NCBI RefSeq assembly: GCF_000699445.3
Contig: NC_067198.1
Span: forward strand, 38,105,523-38,169,522
Direction: 5' to 3'
Source of the DNA: Schistosoma haematobium
Lineage: Eukaryota; Platyhelminthes; Trematoda; Strigeidida; Schistosomatidae
Length of the DNA: 64,000 nt
The stretch's first letter is position 1. Every line of letters begins with the position of its first letter. The notes under the pieces were generated by a model, which worked only from the letters and a program-made list of their open reading frames with translations, was not told the origin of the DNA and made no database searches. The position numbers and the translations under genes were made by a program. This document shows, one piece after another, positions 34,412-44,654 of the stretch.

Positions 34412-35097
34412 TGTAACGACCGAACAGCCAATATTCGATTGGAACAACGGACTGACGAACCCAAAATTTATTCGATTAGACCAGACCAAGTTTCTCTGTA
34501 TAGCTCACAACGCGTCTTTGAGATACTCGTATTATATTATATCAAAACACAAACTCTGTGCTCAATATAAACGGTTCTAATTAAGAAAACAGAACAAATT
34601 ACGTCAAAAATACAAAATACCTCAAACGGTACAGCCTGTGCTATACAGTCAGAAGTTTCTCTAACGCAAAGTAGCGCGCTAAACAATGAAAGAGACAGTT
34701 AATACTAAAGGGTTTGATACCTGAGAATCAATACAAATATTCCCAATAAGATGGGATCAAATATCTATCTGCAGGGATTGTAGCAATTCTCCCAAGCAGA
34801 CAGTCAGAAGGTTAACAGTCACAAACTGAACCACGCCGTGACCTTGAGCTTAGTCAAACACGACCTTACTGTCAATGGTCCGGCAACATGCAATAGAAAA
34901 TTAGGTAACAAAAAATAAGTCTTTAATCAAAATCACGTAATAAAGGCTCAAACGGGGAAGACTGAAGAACAAAAGACAAGGTTAAACGAGATCGGAACAA
35001 AGGTTGGAATACACAAAAGGGAGAAGGAACAAATAAATGAAAATACTGTTCGACAAAATAGCTGCAGAGGGATTTTCACTGTTCTCTTTCCGTTACA
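34412..35097 (-). repeat. BEL/Pao 5' LTR (right copy)
   Basis: 686 bp, the promoter-side LTR because the coding strand is minus. Followed outside by the CTGGC duplication and then the rest of CR1-like copy B. Confidence 0.95.
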
Positions 35098-35815
35098 CTG
35101 GCAGTTGCCGAATAATACTTCAAAGTGTATTGTGATGCATATCGGCCATCAAGGTACAGATACATACACGATGAATAACACTGAGCTACCTGTTGTCCAG
35201 ACAAAATGACTCGTCAACCAAGACTTAAAGACTACTGCACACTGTCGTGCAATAGCCACCAAAGGTTTTAGAACTTTATGGTCAATACGTAGGGCCTTTA
35301 GTCATGTCGGCGCTAAAACGTTTCTGACTTTGTACACAGTGTTTGTGAGTCCTAAACTTGAGTACTACATACAAGCGGCTAGCCCCTGCTTAAAAAAAGA
35401 CATTGAACTTTTGGAAAAGATTCAGAGAACAGCAACTAAGCTGATCCCCGGAATAGCGAAGCTCCCGTATGATGCTTGACTGGCCAAGCTAAACCGATCC
35501 CTGTTGTCATATTGGAGAACTAAAGGCTGCTTTATTACAGTTTTCAAATCGCTAAGTGATAAATTCGCACCTGATGTGCCTCCATTTTTCTTGTCATCCC
35601 AAACAGAGAATTTACGAGGACACTCCAGAAAAGTTCACAAGCCCAGGAAAAATTACTTGTCAGCTGACTATTGAATTTCCCATCGAATCATCAACGAGTG
35701 GGATTCATTACCTCAGCACGTGGTTGAGGATCCATCCGTCGACTCTTTCAGAAGAAAGTCGGATCAACTGAAAGACCATCATTGCCAGGACTAACACAGG
35801 CCATCAAGCCACTTG
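35098..35815 (+). mobile_element. CR1-like copy B, right part
   Basis: Resumes with CTGGCAGTTGCC, exactly the sequence expected after ACCTGG in copy A. Bases 35098-35810 are identical by eye to 17161-17873, including the stop codons. Similarity drops sharply right of 35811. Confidence 0.9.
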
Positions 35816-35819
35816 TTAA

Positions 35820-37025
35820 TTCCAAATAGAAAACTGAAAAGGATAACTTAATCAGCTCTTTCTAAGCTTGAAAATTGACGTATCTAACTACTAAAATGGT
35901 AAAGAATGTGTGAAAATTTATTGGGCTTGTCAAGAAGAAGCAAGTATATAATTCAGTAGTTTTTGGTGTCGCTAGTTAATTCACTTAAACTAAATATTTA
36001 AAACAGTATTACGAATTAATAATAGTTCTAAATGAATTAATATATCAACAAGACGCAATTAAGAAGTCGAATTCAAAGTAGAATGAGTGAAATGATATTG
36101 TTTCATCATAACGAATAAAACACACAAAAAATAAGATTTTTACAGTGGTTGTAATAATTACTCATTACATAAATCCATTAACACTGTAAATGATAAGTAT
36201 ACGTTTACCCATTCATTAATTTGTACCAACTACTGACTAACTCGATATATGCAAATCCAACTACTGACCAGATAGGTTAATACAATGTAATTCAGTGGAT
36301 TTTGTATTATTGGTAGTCGGTGTTTGATCAGTATTTGGACCACTTGTGGATTTGCGGTTCATGCTCAAATAAATCTTATTCTACAGTCGTCTGCTTGCTC
36401 ATGTCAAGCAATACCAGTCTTGTTTTATTGTAACAAGTAGCAAGTGGTAATCTTATGCAATCGAAACTAATAGTCTGTAGTAAGCCCATTTAACTATTGT
36501 ATTATTTGTCTGCTCACTGTAATTTAGATATTTAATCCATCATGTAAAATTATGCGTGAGTCTGATTGAGCGCGTGTTTGCTCATCAATCTTTAATCTAT
36601 TCTCCAATTAGTTGTAACACACATACAATCAATAATTTATCCACAACCAAGTAAAACTCATAAAAATATATAGATTTTTAACATTTACACACACTTGTTT
36701 CCCTGTGTGCTTGCTTTCTGCACGCTTGCGGATCTTAATAATCTTTAACAATAAACTATCTTTGTAACCGATGTTCAGGATTTTGAATAATCTCGAGTAA
36801 ATCTATAGTTCTACTAGCCTGTATTAAATGCTCAGTTAACGGGATACTATTTATTGGAGTCAGATATGGAGGAAATTAACCTCTACAAATCATATCAATA
36901 ACATATCAGTATATTATCAAGTTATAACACAGGATAAGCTATTTAGACTCATGAAAATACCAAACTTGCTCAAAGCAGAACTATACGCTTTCCGCTAAAT
37001 CATTTCTTGGTTGACGATCTGTGGT
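35820..37025. other. Stretch with no gene seen
   Basis: AT-rich with random short frames. No domain or element recognised. Confidence 0.4.
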
Positions 37026-37029
37026 GTTT

Positions 37030-37185
37030 GCATGAATTAATGATTCTTTTGTACTTGATGTGTACCTGATTTTAAATTCCAAATGCTTTACGTTCATTTA
37101 TGCTCACATAACTCTACCTGACTTAAATTGCGTTATTTCAAGGATTCCTGATTCGTATAATAATTCAAATACTTCTAATTATCAC
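37030..37185 (-). repeat. Inverted third copy of the 26.9-kb repeat
   Basis: The reverse complement carries TATTTGAATTATTATACGA, then AATCC, GAAATAACGCAA, GTACAAAAGAATCATTA and AACACCACAG, matching the two direct copies at 26865-27310. Confidence 0.65.
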
Positions 37186-37839
37186 ACAAACACATACTTT
37201 GTGAGAGAAGACTGAGAGGTGATGCAAGACAAAAGACTGGCTGTTAACAAAATGTGCATAGATTTTAACAAAGTTCATAATCAACAGTCCTAAATAGGAT
37301 TTAAAAAACAGCTTTCCAATTTCGTAATAAAAGATACAAAATAATTGCAGATCGAGACTTTTCTGTGTGATCGAAGAAACAGTAGAAGTGTACAACAAGA
37401 TTTTACTATACTATCCTTACTATTTGTGCTGATGAAGCAAACTGGTGAAACTTTTAAGATTATCATCGCTCTTATTCAAAGACGATATTAAACGCTTCTG
37501 GAGGTGTTAAGTATTGATTTTGATAGGCTAAGACACGAAACTAATTATGACTAAATTATTAAATACTCTAAAAATTGACGCTTAACAAGAAACTTCATTA
37601 AAAGTCCATTAATACAGAATGGAAACTCTAATATCATTACTTGGTTACTTAGAGACGTGTAGTTTCAGTTATTATGTTATGCCCATATACTTTATTCTAA
37701 CTTTTGGACAGCCCAATCTATTCATTCTACTTGAGTCATATTTTGATCTTGTTAATTACTCGCTTATCAGTCTTGACTGTTTTTATATGAGCGTATATGT
37801 GTGTATACTTCATATCCCATGTCTCATCACATGTCTGTA

Positions 37840-38165
37840 GTTTATTTTGTCTGCCTATAAATATTGAGTAACGCCGGGCTGAAAACGAGTTGGCTTACGC
37901 GCCATCTCCACTCCACATCATTTTCGCTTTGTTCTATTACATTTACTTAACATACAAAATATATGTATTCAAAGGTCATTCTCGTTAATTGACTTGTCTA
38001 AATTCCGTTATTGACTAACGTGTTTTAAGTCGATGGTTGTATACGAGGATAGGTGATAACAAACATTCATACGATTTAATTAGAGTTAGATCTCGGGCCA
38101 CTAAAGTGGAGAGCCCTTTCGACAACATCGTTCGATCTAAGTGACGACAAATTACGGGCCTCCAC
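37840..38165 (+). repeat. Possible LTR remnant
   Basis: Starts near a TATAAATATTGAG sequence and holds GC-richer blocks (CTCGGGCCACTAAAGTGG, ACGACAAATTACGGGCC) unlike the flanks. No paired LTR, coding region or target duplication was found. Confidence 0.2.
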
Positions 38166-38777
38166 AAAAAAACGCATAGACTGAGAGAAATGTTGATTAA
38201 TTTTAACCTAATAAACCTTTAAGTTATTACAATGCATTAGTTCATTTACAAAATTATTGAGAATGCATCAATAATATCTCATCATATTTTTGTTACTAAC
38301 AATTAAAGATAAATTACATTTTTTAAGAATAAATTGAGGATAAATTCATTTTATTGATTTAATTCAACCAAAAAATCGTATCGGTATATCGTTAATTTCA
38401 GCATTTGCCAATTGAATTCTCTTATCATTTATCTCATCATATCCTGAGTTTAATTTGACAGGTAACCATGGTATACCATATTCATAATTAAAATATCAAT
38501 AAAGTGAAAAACAATTTAATCGATGAGAATTATTCAGTAAACAATAAACTTCTTATGTTACGTAAACTCTTTCTAATCATCAATTGAAATTTATTGATGT
38601 AGTGTTATATTCATATACTACTGAAATGTGTTATTCATAAAATACTTACTTACTTACGCCTGTTACTCCTCGTGAAGGAGCATAGGCCGCTCTCCAGCTC
38701 ATGAAATACTATGTACAGTAAATTTTTAGATACTATGATAAAATATCTAATACTCACTGTTTAGTTATAAATAACTA

Positions 38778-38892
38778 TATCAGAAGGGTTTTGTGGATAT
38801 TACAGTAATTTCAATGGTGGTCTAGCTTCAATCGACTCATGATCTCAACCATTGAAATTACTATAATATCGACAGAATCCCTTCTGATATGA
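38778..38892. repeat. Palindrome of two SINE tails
   Basis: Arms ATATCAGAAGGGTTTTGTGG and its near complement on the right flank a short loop with GGTCTAGCTTCAATCGACTC. Both arms end in the family tail CCATTGAAATTACTA...ATC. This is the tail of the hammerhead SINE in inverted arrangement, without ribozyme core. Confidence 0.7.
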
Positions 38893-39044
38893 ATCAACAT
38901 ATACTCACTAGTAACTGGATTCAAGAGGTATTTCCTGGAGTTCTAGTGAGAAGCAGTGAACGATGGGTTTCGACCGAATCAGTTGTGAGATAGTAACTCA
39001 CTGAAGACATTGGTGGATGCGTCACTCAATTTCGTGAATTGTCG

Positions 39045-39270
39045 GAAGTTAGACATTAACACCGTTGGATGCCGGCCAGCTCAGTGGTCTAGTGGTTAAG
39101 CGCTCGAGTGCGAGACTGATAGGTCCTGGGTTGGAATCTTCTTGGGTGGGGTCGTGAATGCGCACTGCTGAGGAGTCCCACAATAGGACGAAACGGCCGT
39201 CCAGTGCTTCCAGTTTCTTCATGATGGTCTATCTTCAATTGACTCATGATCTCAACCATTGAAATTATAA
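39045..39270 (+). repeat. Hammerhead SINE, fullest copy in the window
   Basis: Order: leader GAAGTTAGACATTAACACC, box A GGTCTAGTGGTTAAGCG, a box B one base off (GGGTTGGAATC), hammerhead with intact core at 39162-39207, then the tail ATGATGGTCTATCTTCAATT...CCATTGAAATT. About 225 bp. Box B is damaged, so Pol III transcription may be weak. The SINE is likely moved by a non-LTR element in trans; the partner is unknown. Confidence 0.8.
39162..39207 (+). ncRNA. Hammerhead ribozyme motif with full core
   Basis: Helix I GCACTG/CAGTGC (six perfect pairs), CTGAGGA at 39168-39174, helix II GTCC/GGAC perfect with loop CACAATA, GAAA at 39190-39193, helix III from palindrome ACGGCCGT, and GTC ending at 39201 as cleavage site. 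Position 7 is G, which the hammerhead tolerates. This is structurally the best hammerhead in the window. Confidence 0.75.
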
Positions 39271-39604
39271 ATAATTATCAACTGATATCACTATACAAGA
39301 ACGATCAATTGACTTTGAAATATGATAATGAATAGTACACAAATTTCAAGAACAGCAAGTTTCAATATCTGAATAAAATATCCATAATAATGAACATAAA
39401 AAATATTGTGATATATATTTATAAAACAACACTTGATTCACTGATTCATCCTCTGACATGCTAGCATAGTATATGCTCTCATATCTCAATTACAGAGTGA
39501 TATATTAAAATTTTTAAGGAAGTATAAACTTCTACATAGTCGATTAAACATGTTATTGAAAGATGATAACAGTATGGAAGTTTGTAGGTAAATGTGAATG
39601 GTGA

Positions 39605-39870
39605 TTATTGGTGGAATCCAGGACATTTGTTTTCATCCTATTTCGAACTCGTCAGTTGGATGAACGTGTATCCCAGAGTGAACATCAATTCTGGGATGTA
39701 GGTTCATCCAGCTGAAGAGTCGAAAAATAGGACAAAAAGAAGCGTCCTGAATTCCACTAATAGCCATCATCTATCTTTGCTTACAATGCTTGTGATTTAA
39801 GGCAATATCGAGACAATCCACACGGGATGCATATATATTGCAGTCCTAAACATCAATAGGAATATTCAAA
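39605..39870. repeat. SM-alpha-like inverted pair, head deleted
   Basis: Reverse hammerhead at 39617-39662, a shortened middle that keeps only the end of the tRNA-like head (TATCCCAGAGTGAACATC), then a forward hammerhead at 39705-39751. A 3' body follows (GGCAATATCGAGACAATCC, CACGGGATGCATATAT), matching the SM-alpha-like copy at 44101. Confidence 0.75.
39617..39662 (-). ncRNA. Hammerhead motif (SM-alpha-like, reverse)
   Basis: CTGACGA, GAAA and GTC are all kept on the minus strand. Helix I has a mismatch next to the core and helix II relies on G-U pairs, so it is probably weak. The opposite forward motif at 39705-39751 has lost the GAAA (now AAAA). Confidence 0.5.
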
Positions 39871-39989
39871 CAAATAATACAAAATGAAGTATGAAACTTT
39901 AATTTAATTTTTCATCATATTCACATACTACCAACTATACACATTAAATTAATATGATAAACTGAAAATTATTCTCAGATGGGTTTTTG

Positions 39990-40135
39990 TGGAGATTGTA
40001 GTAATTTCAATGGTTAAGATCATGAGTCAGTTGAAGGAGTCCCACAATAGGACGAAACGGCCGTCCAGTGCTTCCAGGTTTTCCATGGTGGTCTAGCTTC
40101 AACTGACTCATGATCTTAATCATTGAAAATTATTC
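39990..40135. repeat. Snap-back hairpin around a truncated hammerhead SINE
   Basis: Left arm TTCAATGGTTAAGATCATGA...CAGTTGAAG is the near-perfect inverse of the right arm CTTCAACTG...TCATTGAAA. The loop holds the 3' half of a hammerhead (GTCCCACAATAGGAC, GAAA, CGGCCGTC, CAGTGC) but the CTGANGA strand is replaced by the inverted tail, so it is dead. Confidence 0.75.
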
Positions 40136-41002
40136 ATTTATTATTGTGATAATATTTACATTCTGAGTATACTCAACAGAATAGTACGAACGATTTAATG
40201 TATGAAAAATAATTATCTACCCGGTTCATCCACCGTTATTGGTGATTCATCTGGTTCTAGATCATGTTTATCCCTAGATTTTCTATCACCTAGATACATT
40301 AATTTTGACAAATATAGAAGTGTTAAACCAAATTACTCACCATATTTATTCATGTGACGACATTCAACACTGATGATTAGAAATATACACAAATAAATTG
40401 AATAAGTGAAGATAATCTAACAAATAAAATCACCATATTATTTGTTTAAAATATTCTATTGTCATTACCTTATTCCCTTGTTGAATTGAGAACATTTTGA
40501 CACAATTAATTAACGATTACTCTTACTTAAATACATAACTTGAGGTAATTACCTCCTTCTTGAATTCCTTCAATGTTCTAACTATAAATCAATCATCAAT
40601 GTTGTAATCAATTTATCAATGATCAGTAATTAAATATACTGAATGTTTTGTAGAATACTTTCAAGTTTATATTGTAAAGTGTTAGAATGAACAAACAACA
40701 ACAACAAGATCAACAAATTAGGTTTCGTGAAGTAATTTTCCTACTTACAACGTGTAGATCAATTCAATCAATCACCAAGTGTTGTTAATAATGAATTCTG
40801 CTTTACCAGTCGATAACTACCCTTAATATTGGAGACTAATGATTTTGGTTTCAGAAATTTGAACGAAAAAAATATATCGATCATTAGACAAAACCGTGTA
40901 AAGTTGAGTCTTCTATTAAATGAATTAGAATAAACGGTTATAATTATGTAATTAAGAAGTGAATTTGATCGCTGTTTCTACTTCTACTCTAAGATGATAT
41001 AT

Positions 41003-41090
41003 AAACGGCCGTCTAGTGCTTCCAGGTTCTCCATGGTGGTCTAGCTTCAACTGACTCATGATCTCAACTACTAAAATTATTTACTGAATG
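41003..41090 (+). repeat. Hammerhead SINE 3' fragment
   Basis: Begins inside the ribozyme at AAACGGCCGTC, then TAGTGCTTCCAGG and the tail ATGGTGGTCTAGCTTCAACT...CAACTACTAAAATTA. Confidence 0.7.
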
Positions 41091-41094
41091 TTGA

Positions 41095-44000
41095 TGAGTA
41101 GCATAAAACAATACACAAAAAAGTTGGTCGGAAGCGAATTAGGACAGAGTATAAACAAACTTAACAATAATTTACAATAAATAGCTCCCAACTGACCTCG
41201 GAATGTTTCGAACAATCGAATTTATCATAATCTTAACTAACTGTAATCATTCATCAACTCATTATGACGAGATTCCCCCATATTCTGATGCGGATGTACT
41301 TAGTATCATAGTAAGTGAAGATTTTTAGACTACCAACCAATCCTTTAATTTTATTAAAAGCGTATCTATCATCAGACTCAAGTTTGCTTACTTTTAAGTT
41401 TCAAACGGTCTCTCTACTAGAATTATGAGTAGTCTATTGATTATATATAAATGCTACTCAAGGATTCATGTGTGGCTATTAGAGTATGATGAATAAAAGT
41501 GGTTTTGTGGAATATTAGAGAGACGAAATGGAAACGAAAGAAGTGGTCTTTCGACTTACTAACGCTTTGTTTGTATTGATAGACGAACTGTAACATTCAA
41601 TTGAGACCATGTTTACATTTTCATCTTGTAACCAATAACATACGTCGTGTGCCTTCACTGATAGATTACCCATGGATTGTGTACAATAAACGATAACATA
41701 AAGATTTCAAACATCATGGAACAGATTCGAAAAAACTATCTGCTTTGATAATTTTGTATGCAATAAAAGGGTCATTTTTGTAGAACATTCTCTGAAAAAG
41801 TGGCTTGCATTGAGTCACGAAACGTCAGAAAACTTAATTTTTCTACTCATTGAGATATTAAAAATTTATTATTTACAGAAAATCTCTTCTAAATGTTTGC
41901 GCAATTCAAAGTGATTGTGAAGGTTAATACACACATACACACTTGACAAGAGTGAGAGACCATGGTAATTCAAATTTCTATGGAATCAAAAACTTGATAT
42001 CCACCAAACACCAAGTATTCTACTTTGATTATAAATGTACCCAAGTCAGTTTTGATCACCACCTCCGTGACTAGTCAGCATTCTATTTCACCAAAAAACC
42101 AATTGAATTCTAGTATATTCATTCAACTAGTTGCTTGTGATTAACAGCCTATGGTACTCTCAACATACTTCTATGGATAAGCCGTATAAACATTGCGATG
42201 ACTCGATCCAATCAAAAGTACAATTGATGCATAGATACTTTATCCGAACAACAGAAAATCATCATGTATATGTGTTTGGTATCACGTTGTTAAAATTCCT
42301 CTAGATCGCAGTAGGGTTCACAATTAATCAACACCTAGTTTTATTGCTGGTTAACATTTATCAGAAGGTTCGACACACTTAATAATTGCACGGTTCAATT
42401 GTAACTTCAAGATCTTTGCCTTAATCGACATTTCTACTTATCATATAGAATTAACGTCTTCACAAAAACACAGATGCCTTTTATCAACGAGTTTCAACAA
42501 GCTTCATGTCCACATATATGTCTACTTGATTGATGACAACATCTTCATAATTTTGATAACATGTAATGACCATAATATTGTGAATAGATGATAATTGAAA
42601 ATTCAATGAAATATTTTGTACATGGTTTTGACAAATTCATAAGACGGAAATATCTTGACGAAAAGAAAATTAAGTGATCTATTCAAGTTTGTAAGTTGTC
42701 TTATCCTAACAGAAAAGTGTATGATTCTTGACTTGTTAAAGTTGACTAACACTTTCAATCATGAAAAGATACGCTCTGTCACAGCCACAGATTATTGTGT
42801 TTATTTAGAGCTTTTTAATCTTCCAACTTCTATTTTGAAACCAGAATCTATCGGAATCAAACGTTTTTCTTATCAGCAAGCTACCTATCGGACTGTAGTA
42901 CGACTTATTACCTGAATATAATAAATGCGAAAACCAGAAAATTAGGTTAGTAGTAAAAACTTATATTCATTATGGACATGAAGATTTCATCTAAACAGTC
43001 TTCAACTATACACTGAAAGTAGCAATTCCCTTTCTCACTAAATCGTCGGACACAATGATCACATGGAATATCTTAAATGACAATAATATTTGAAAACTGG
43101 TCACTTTATTCTGAATTAATTATTTGAAAAAGATAACGATCACGATTTAATCGAGTAGTGTACAGTGTAGAATAAAAAAATAGTGATTTTAATACATTGA
43201 AACATAGTTTTGATTGAAAATCATACAATCTTGTTTGCATGTTTCATTAAATGAATAATTACACAAATCATTGAATTCTTGTCACCAACATTTACAGAGA
43301 AGTCTACACTTTGAAGAAAAAATAATCTTTAGTACAAATTACTTTTATCGATTCAATTCAACGAGATGATTTTTCCTAGATCTGGTTCAGTCTGATGTGT
43401 TGAGTGCCCTCGCACGAGATGTCAGACACAATGATAACACAACCACCACACTTCGTTTTCTGAATGATCGTCAACTGATGTCACTACACAAAATAGGAAT
43501 AATGACTTTTCAATATATTGGCGAGTTGTACAAAAGTTCCAGGTGTAACAAGTTTAGACATCTCACCTAAATATATACACGGATGTAGCATAGTAGGATA
43601 TATATGTATACCCATGGTTGTTCACTCTTGTGAAGTGTGTGTACTGCCTTTCACCATCACTTTGAATTACATAAGCATTTAACAGAGATGTTCTATGAGA
43701 GTGATGTTTTGATCTCATACAGAATTATCAAAACATATAATTTCTTAGCATCCGTGTCCTTATATCGAATATGTCTTCTGTTCAAAATTTGGGGTAGTTT
43801 TCATTTCTAATGATTTCAATGGGCATGTTGAATTAAGCACATTTCAACGTTTTTCTTTTCAATGAGCGTGTGTTTTGTACATCAGAGTAATTTTTATGAG
43901 ATTTCATTCAAAGGTTTATTTTTTCGTCATAGTATGATACTAATCACTGACATGTTCAAAAATTCAGCTTTTTACAAATTCGGATTCTTGAAATGACGTT

Positions 44001-44095
44001 CTTACGGAAAATTACACTTCAATACCAAAGACTCACCTATTAGACAAATGGCCAAAAGCTGATAAAAACAAAGTTATTAGGCTTTTTAAGCAAAG
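41095..44095. other. Long stretch with no gene seen
   Basis: AT-rich. The 86-residue frame at 42655-42915 has no recognised motif or support. A block at 43455-43550 resembles 39275-39365 (TCAACTGAT(A/G)TCACTA...) and is probably an old repeat. Confidence 0.4.
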
Positions 44096-44117
44096 ACGGA
44101 TAGTGGCTGGCAGTGGA

Positions 44118-44162
44118 ATCCAGGACGCGCGTTTCGACCTACTTGGGACTCATCAGCTGGAT
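44118..44162 (-). ncRNA. Hammerhead ribozyme motif (SM-alpha-like, reverse) with full core
   Basis: Minus strand: helix I ATCCAG/CTGGAT (six pairs), CTGATGA, helix II GTCC/GGTC with loop CAAGTA (one mismatch), GAAA, helix III from ACGCGCGT, cleavage GTC. The conserved downstream CTGGATTCCACTGC, which makes tertiary contacts in the known Schistosoma ribozyme, is also present. Confidence 0.72.
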
Positions 44163-44233
44163 GTTCAGTAGCTAAGTGGATAACGCGATGGCATTTGAAG
44201 CGGACGGTACTGGGTTCGAGTCCCAGAGTGAAC
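44163..44233 (+). promoter_or_regulatory. tRNA-like Pol III promoter of the SM-alpha-like element
   Basis: 71 bases with near-complementary ends (GTTCAGT and AGTGAAC, one mismatch) and a perfect T-arm CTGGG-TTCGAGT-CCCAG containing box B GGTTCGAGTCC. The D-arm and anticodon arm are weak, so this is not a working tRNA gene. Confidence 0.7.
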
Positions 44234-44255
44234 ATCAACTCTGAGATGCAGGTAC

Positions 44256-44300
44256 ATTCAGTTGACGAGTCGTGAATAGGAAGAAACGCGCGTCCTGGAT
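44256..44300 (+). ncRNA. Hammerhead motif (SM-alpha-like, forward), mutated core
   Basis: TTGACGA replaces CTGANGA (C3 lost) and helix II no longer pairs well (GTCG against GGAA). GAAA, CGCGCGTC and CTGGAT remain. Expected inactive. Confidence 0.6.
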
Positions 44301-44654
44301 TCCACTGCTAGCCGCTATCCACCACTGCTTTTAATACTTATGACTGAAGGTAATATCGAGGCAAACCGCACGGGATGCACATATGTCAACGAGAGACTGA
44401 TTAATTGCAGTCCTAAATAACAATGGGAAGATACACGGAAGTAACACAAAGTTATTAGGCTTTAAAAACATTGTAAGTAACAGCCATTCAGAAAAAAGTG
44501 AAAGTTTGTGAATTAACTACCCTATTTAGAGAACACGAGACTTTCAAAACTGTAATACTGAGATACAAACATTCTCGATTATTTCTCAGTTTTTACAATT
44601 TGTTTGTTTTGTTCGAATTTATGAGCCTTATTCAACGAGTACATTTCTAGTTCG

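Larger units (their letters stand above)
28309..35097 (-). mobile_element. BEL/Pao LTR retrotransposon inserted in CR1-like copy B
   Basis: A 6789-bp element with two 686-bp LTRs, TG...CA-type ends (TGTAACG...CGTTACA) and a 5-bp target duplication CTGGC at 28304-28308 and 35098-35102. All pol blocks lie on the minus strand in the order gag, zinc knuckle, protease, reverse transcriptase, RNase H, integrase, which is the BEL/Pao order. By eye the LTRs differ at two positions only, so insertion is recent. The gag-pol frame has at least seven in-frame stops and a pair of compensating frameshifts. No primer binding site starting TGG was found right after the 5' LTR. Confidence 0.95.
44101..44445 (+). 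repeat. SM-alpha-like retroelement with tRNA-like promoter and two opposed hammerheads
   Basis: Reverse hammerhead (44118-44162), a tRNA-like unit (44163-44233), forward hammerhead (44256-44300), then a 3' body with CGAGGCAAACCGCACGGGAT and GACTGATTAATTGCAGTCC. SM-alpha of Schistosoma mansoni is known as a tRNA-related, Pol III-transcribed repeat with an active hammerhead, and this copy fits. The inverted ribozyme at the front is an added feature. Confidence 0.85.

Noticed and set aside
34296..34580. 94-residue frame, and its twin at 28292-28477
   Set aside because: Both are chance frames through the BEL/Pao LTRs, which is why their ends are identical.
37431..37480. CTGATGA ... GAAA pattern resembling a hammerhead
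   Set aside because: Helix II (AGCAAACTGGT) does not pair and no helix I partner follows a possible cleavage site.
42655..42915. 86-residue plus-strand frame
   Set aside because: No motif, no splice context, and no sign of constraint; it is in a gene-free AT-rich stretch.
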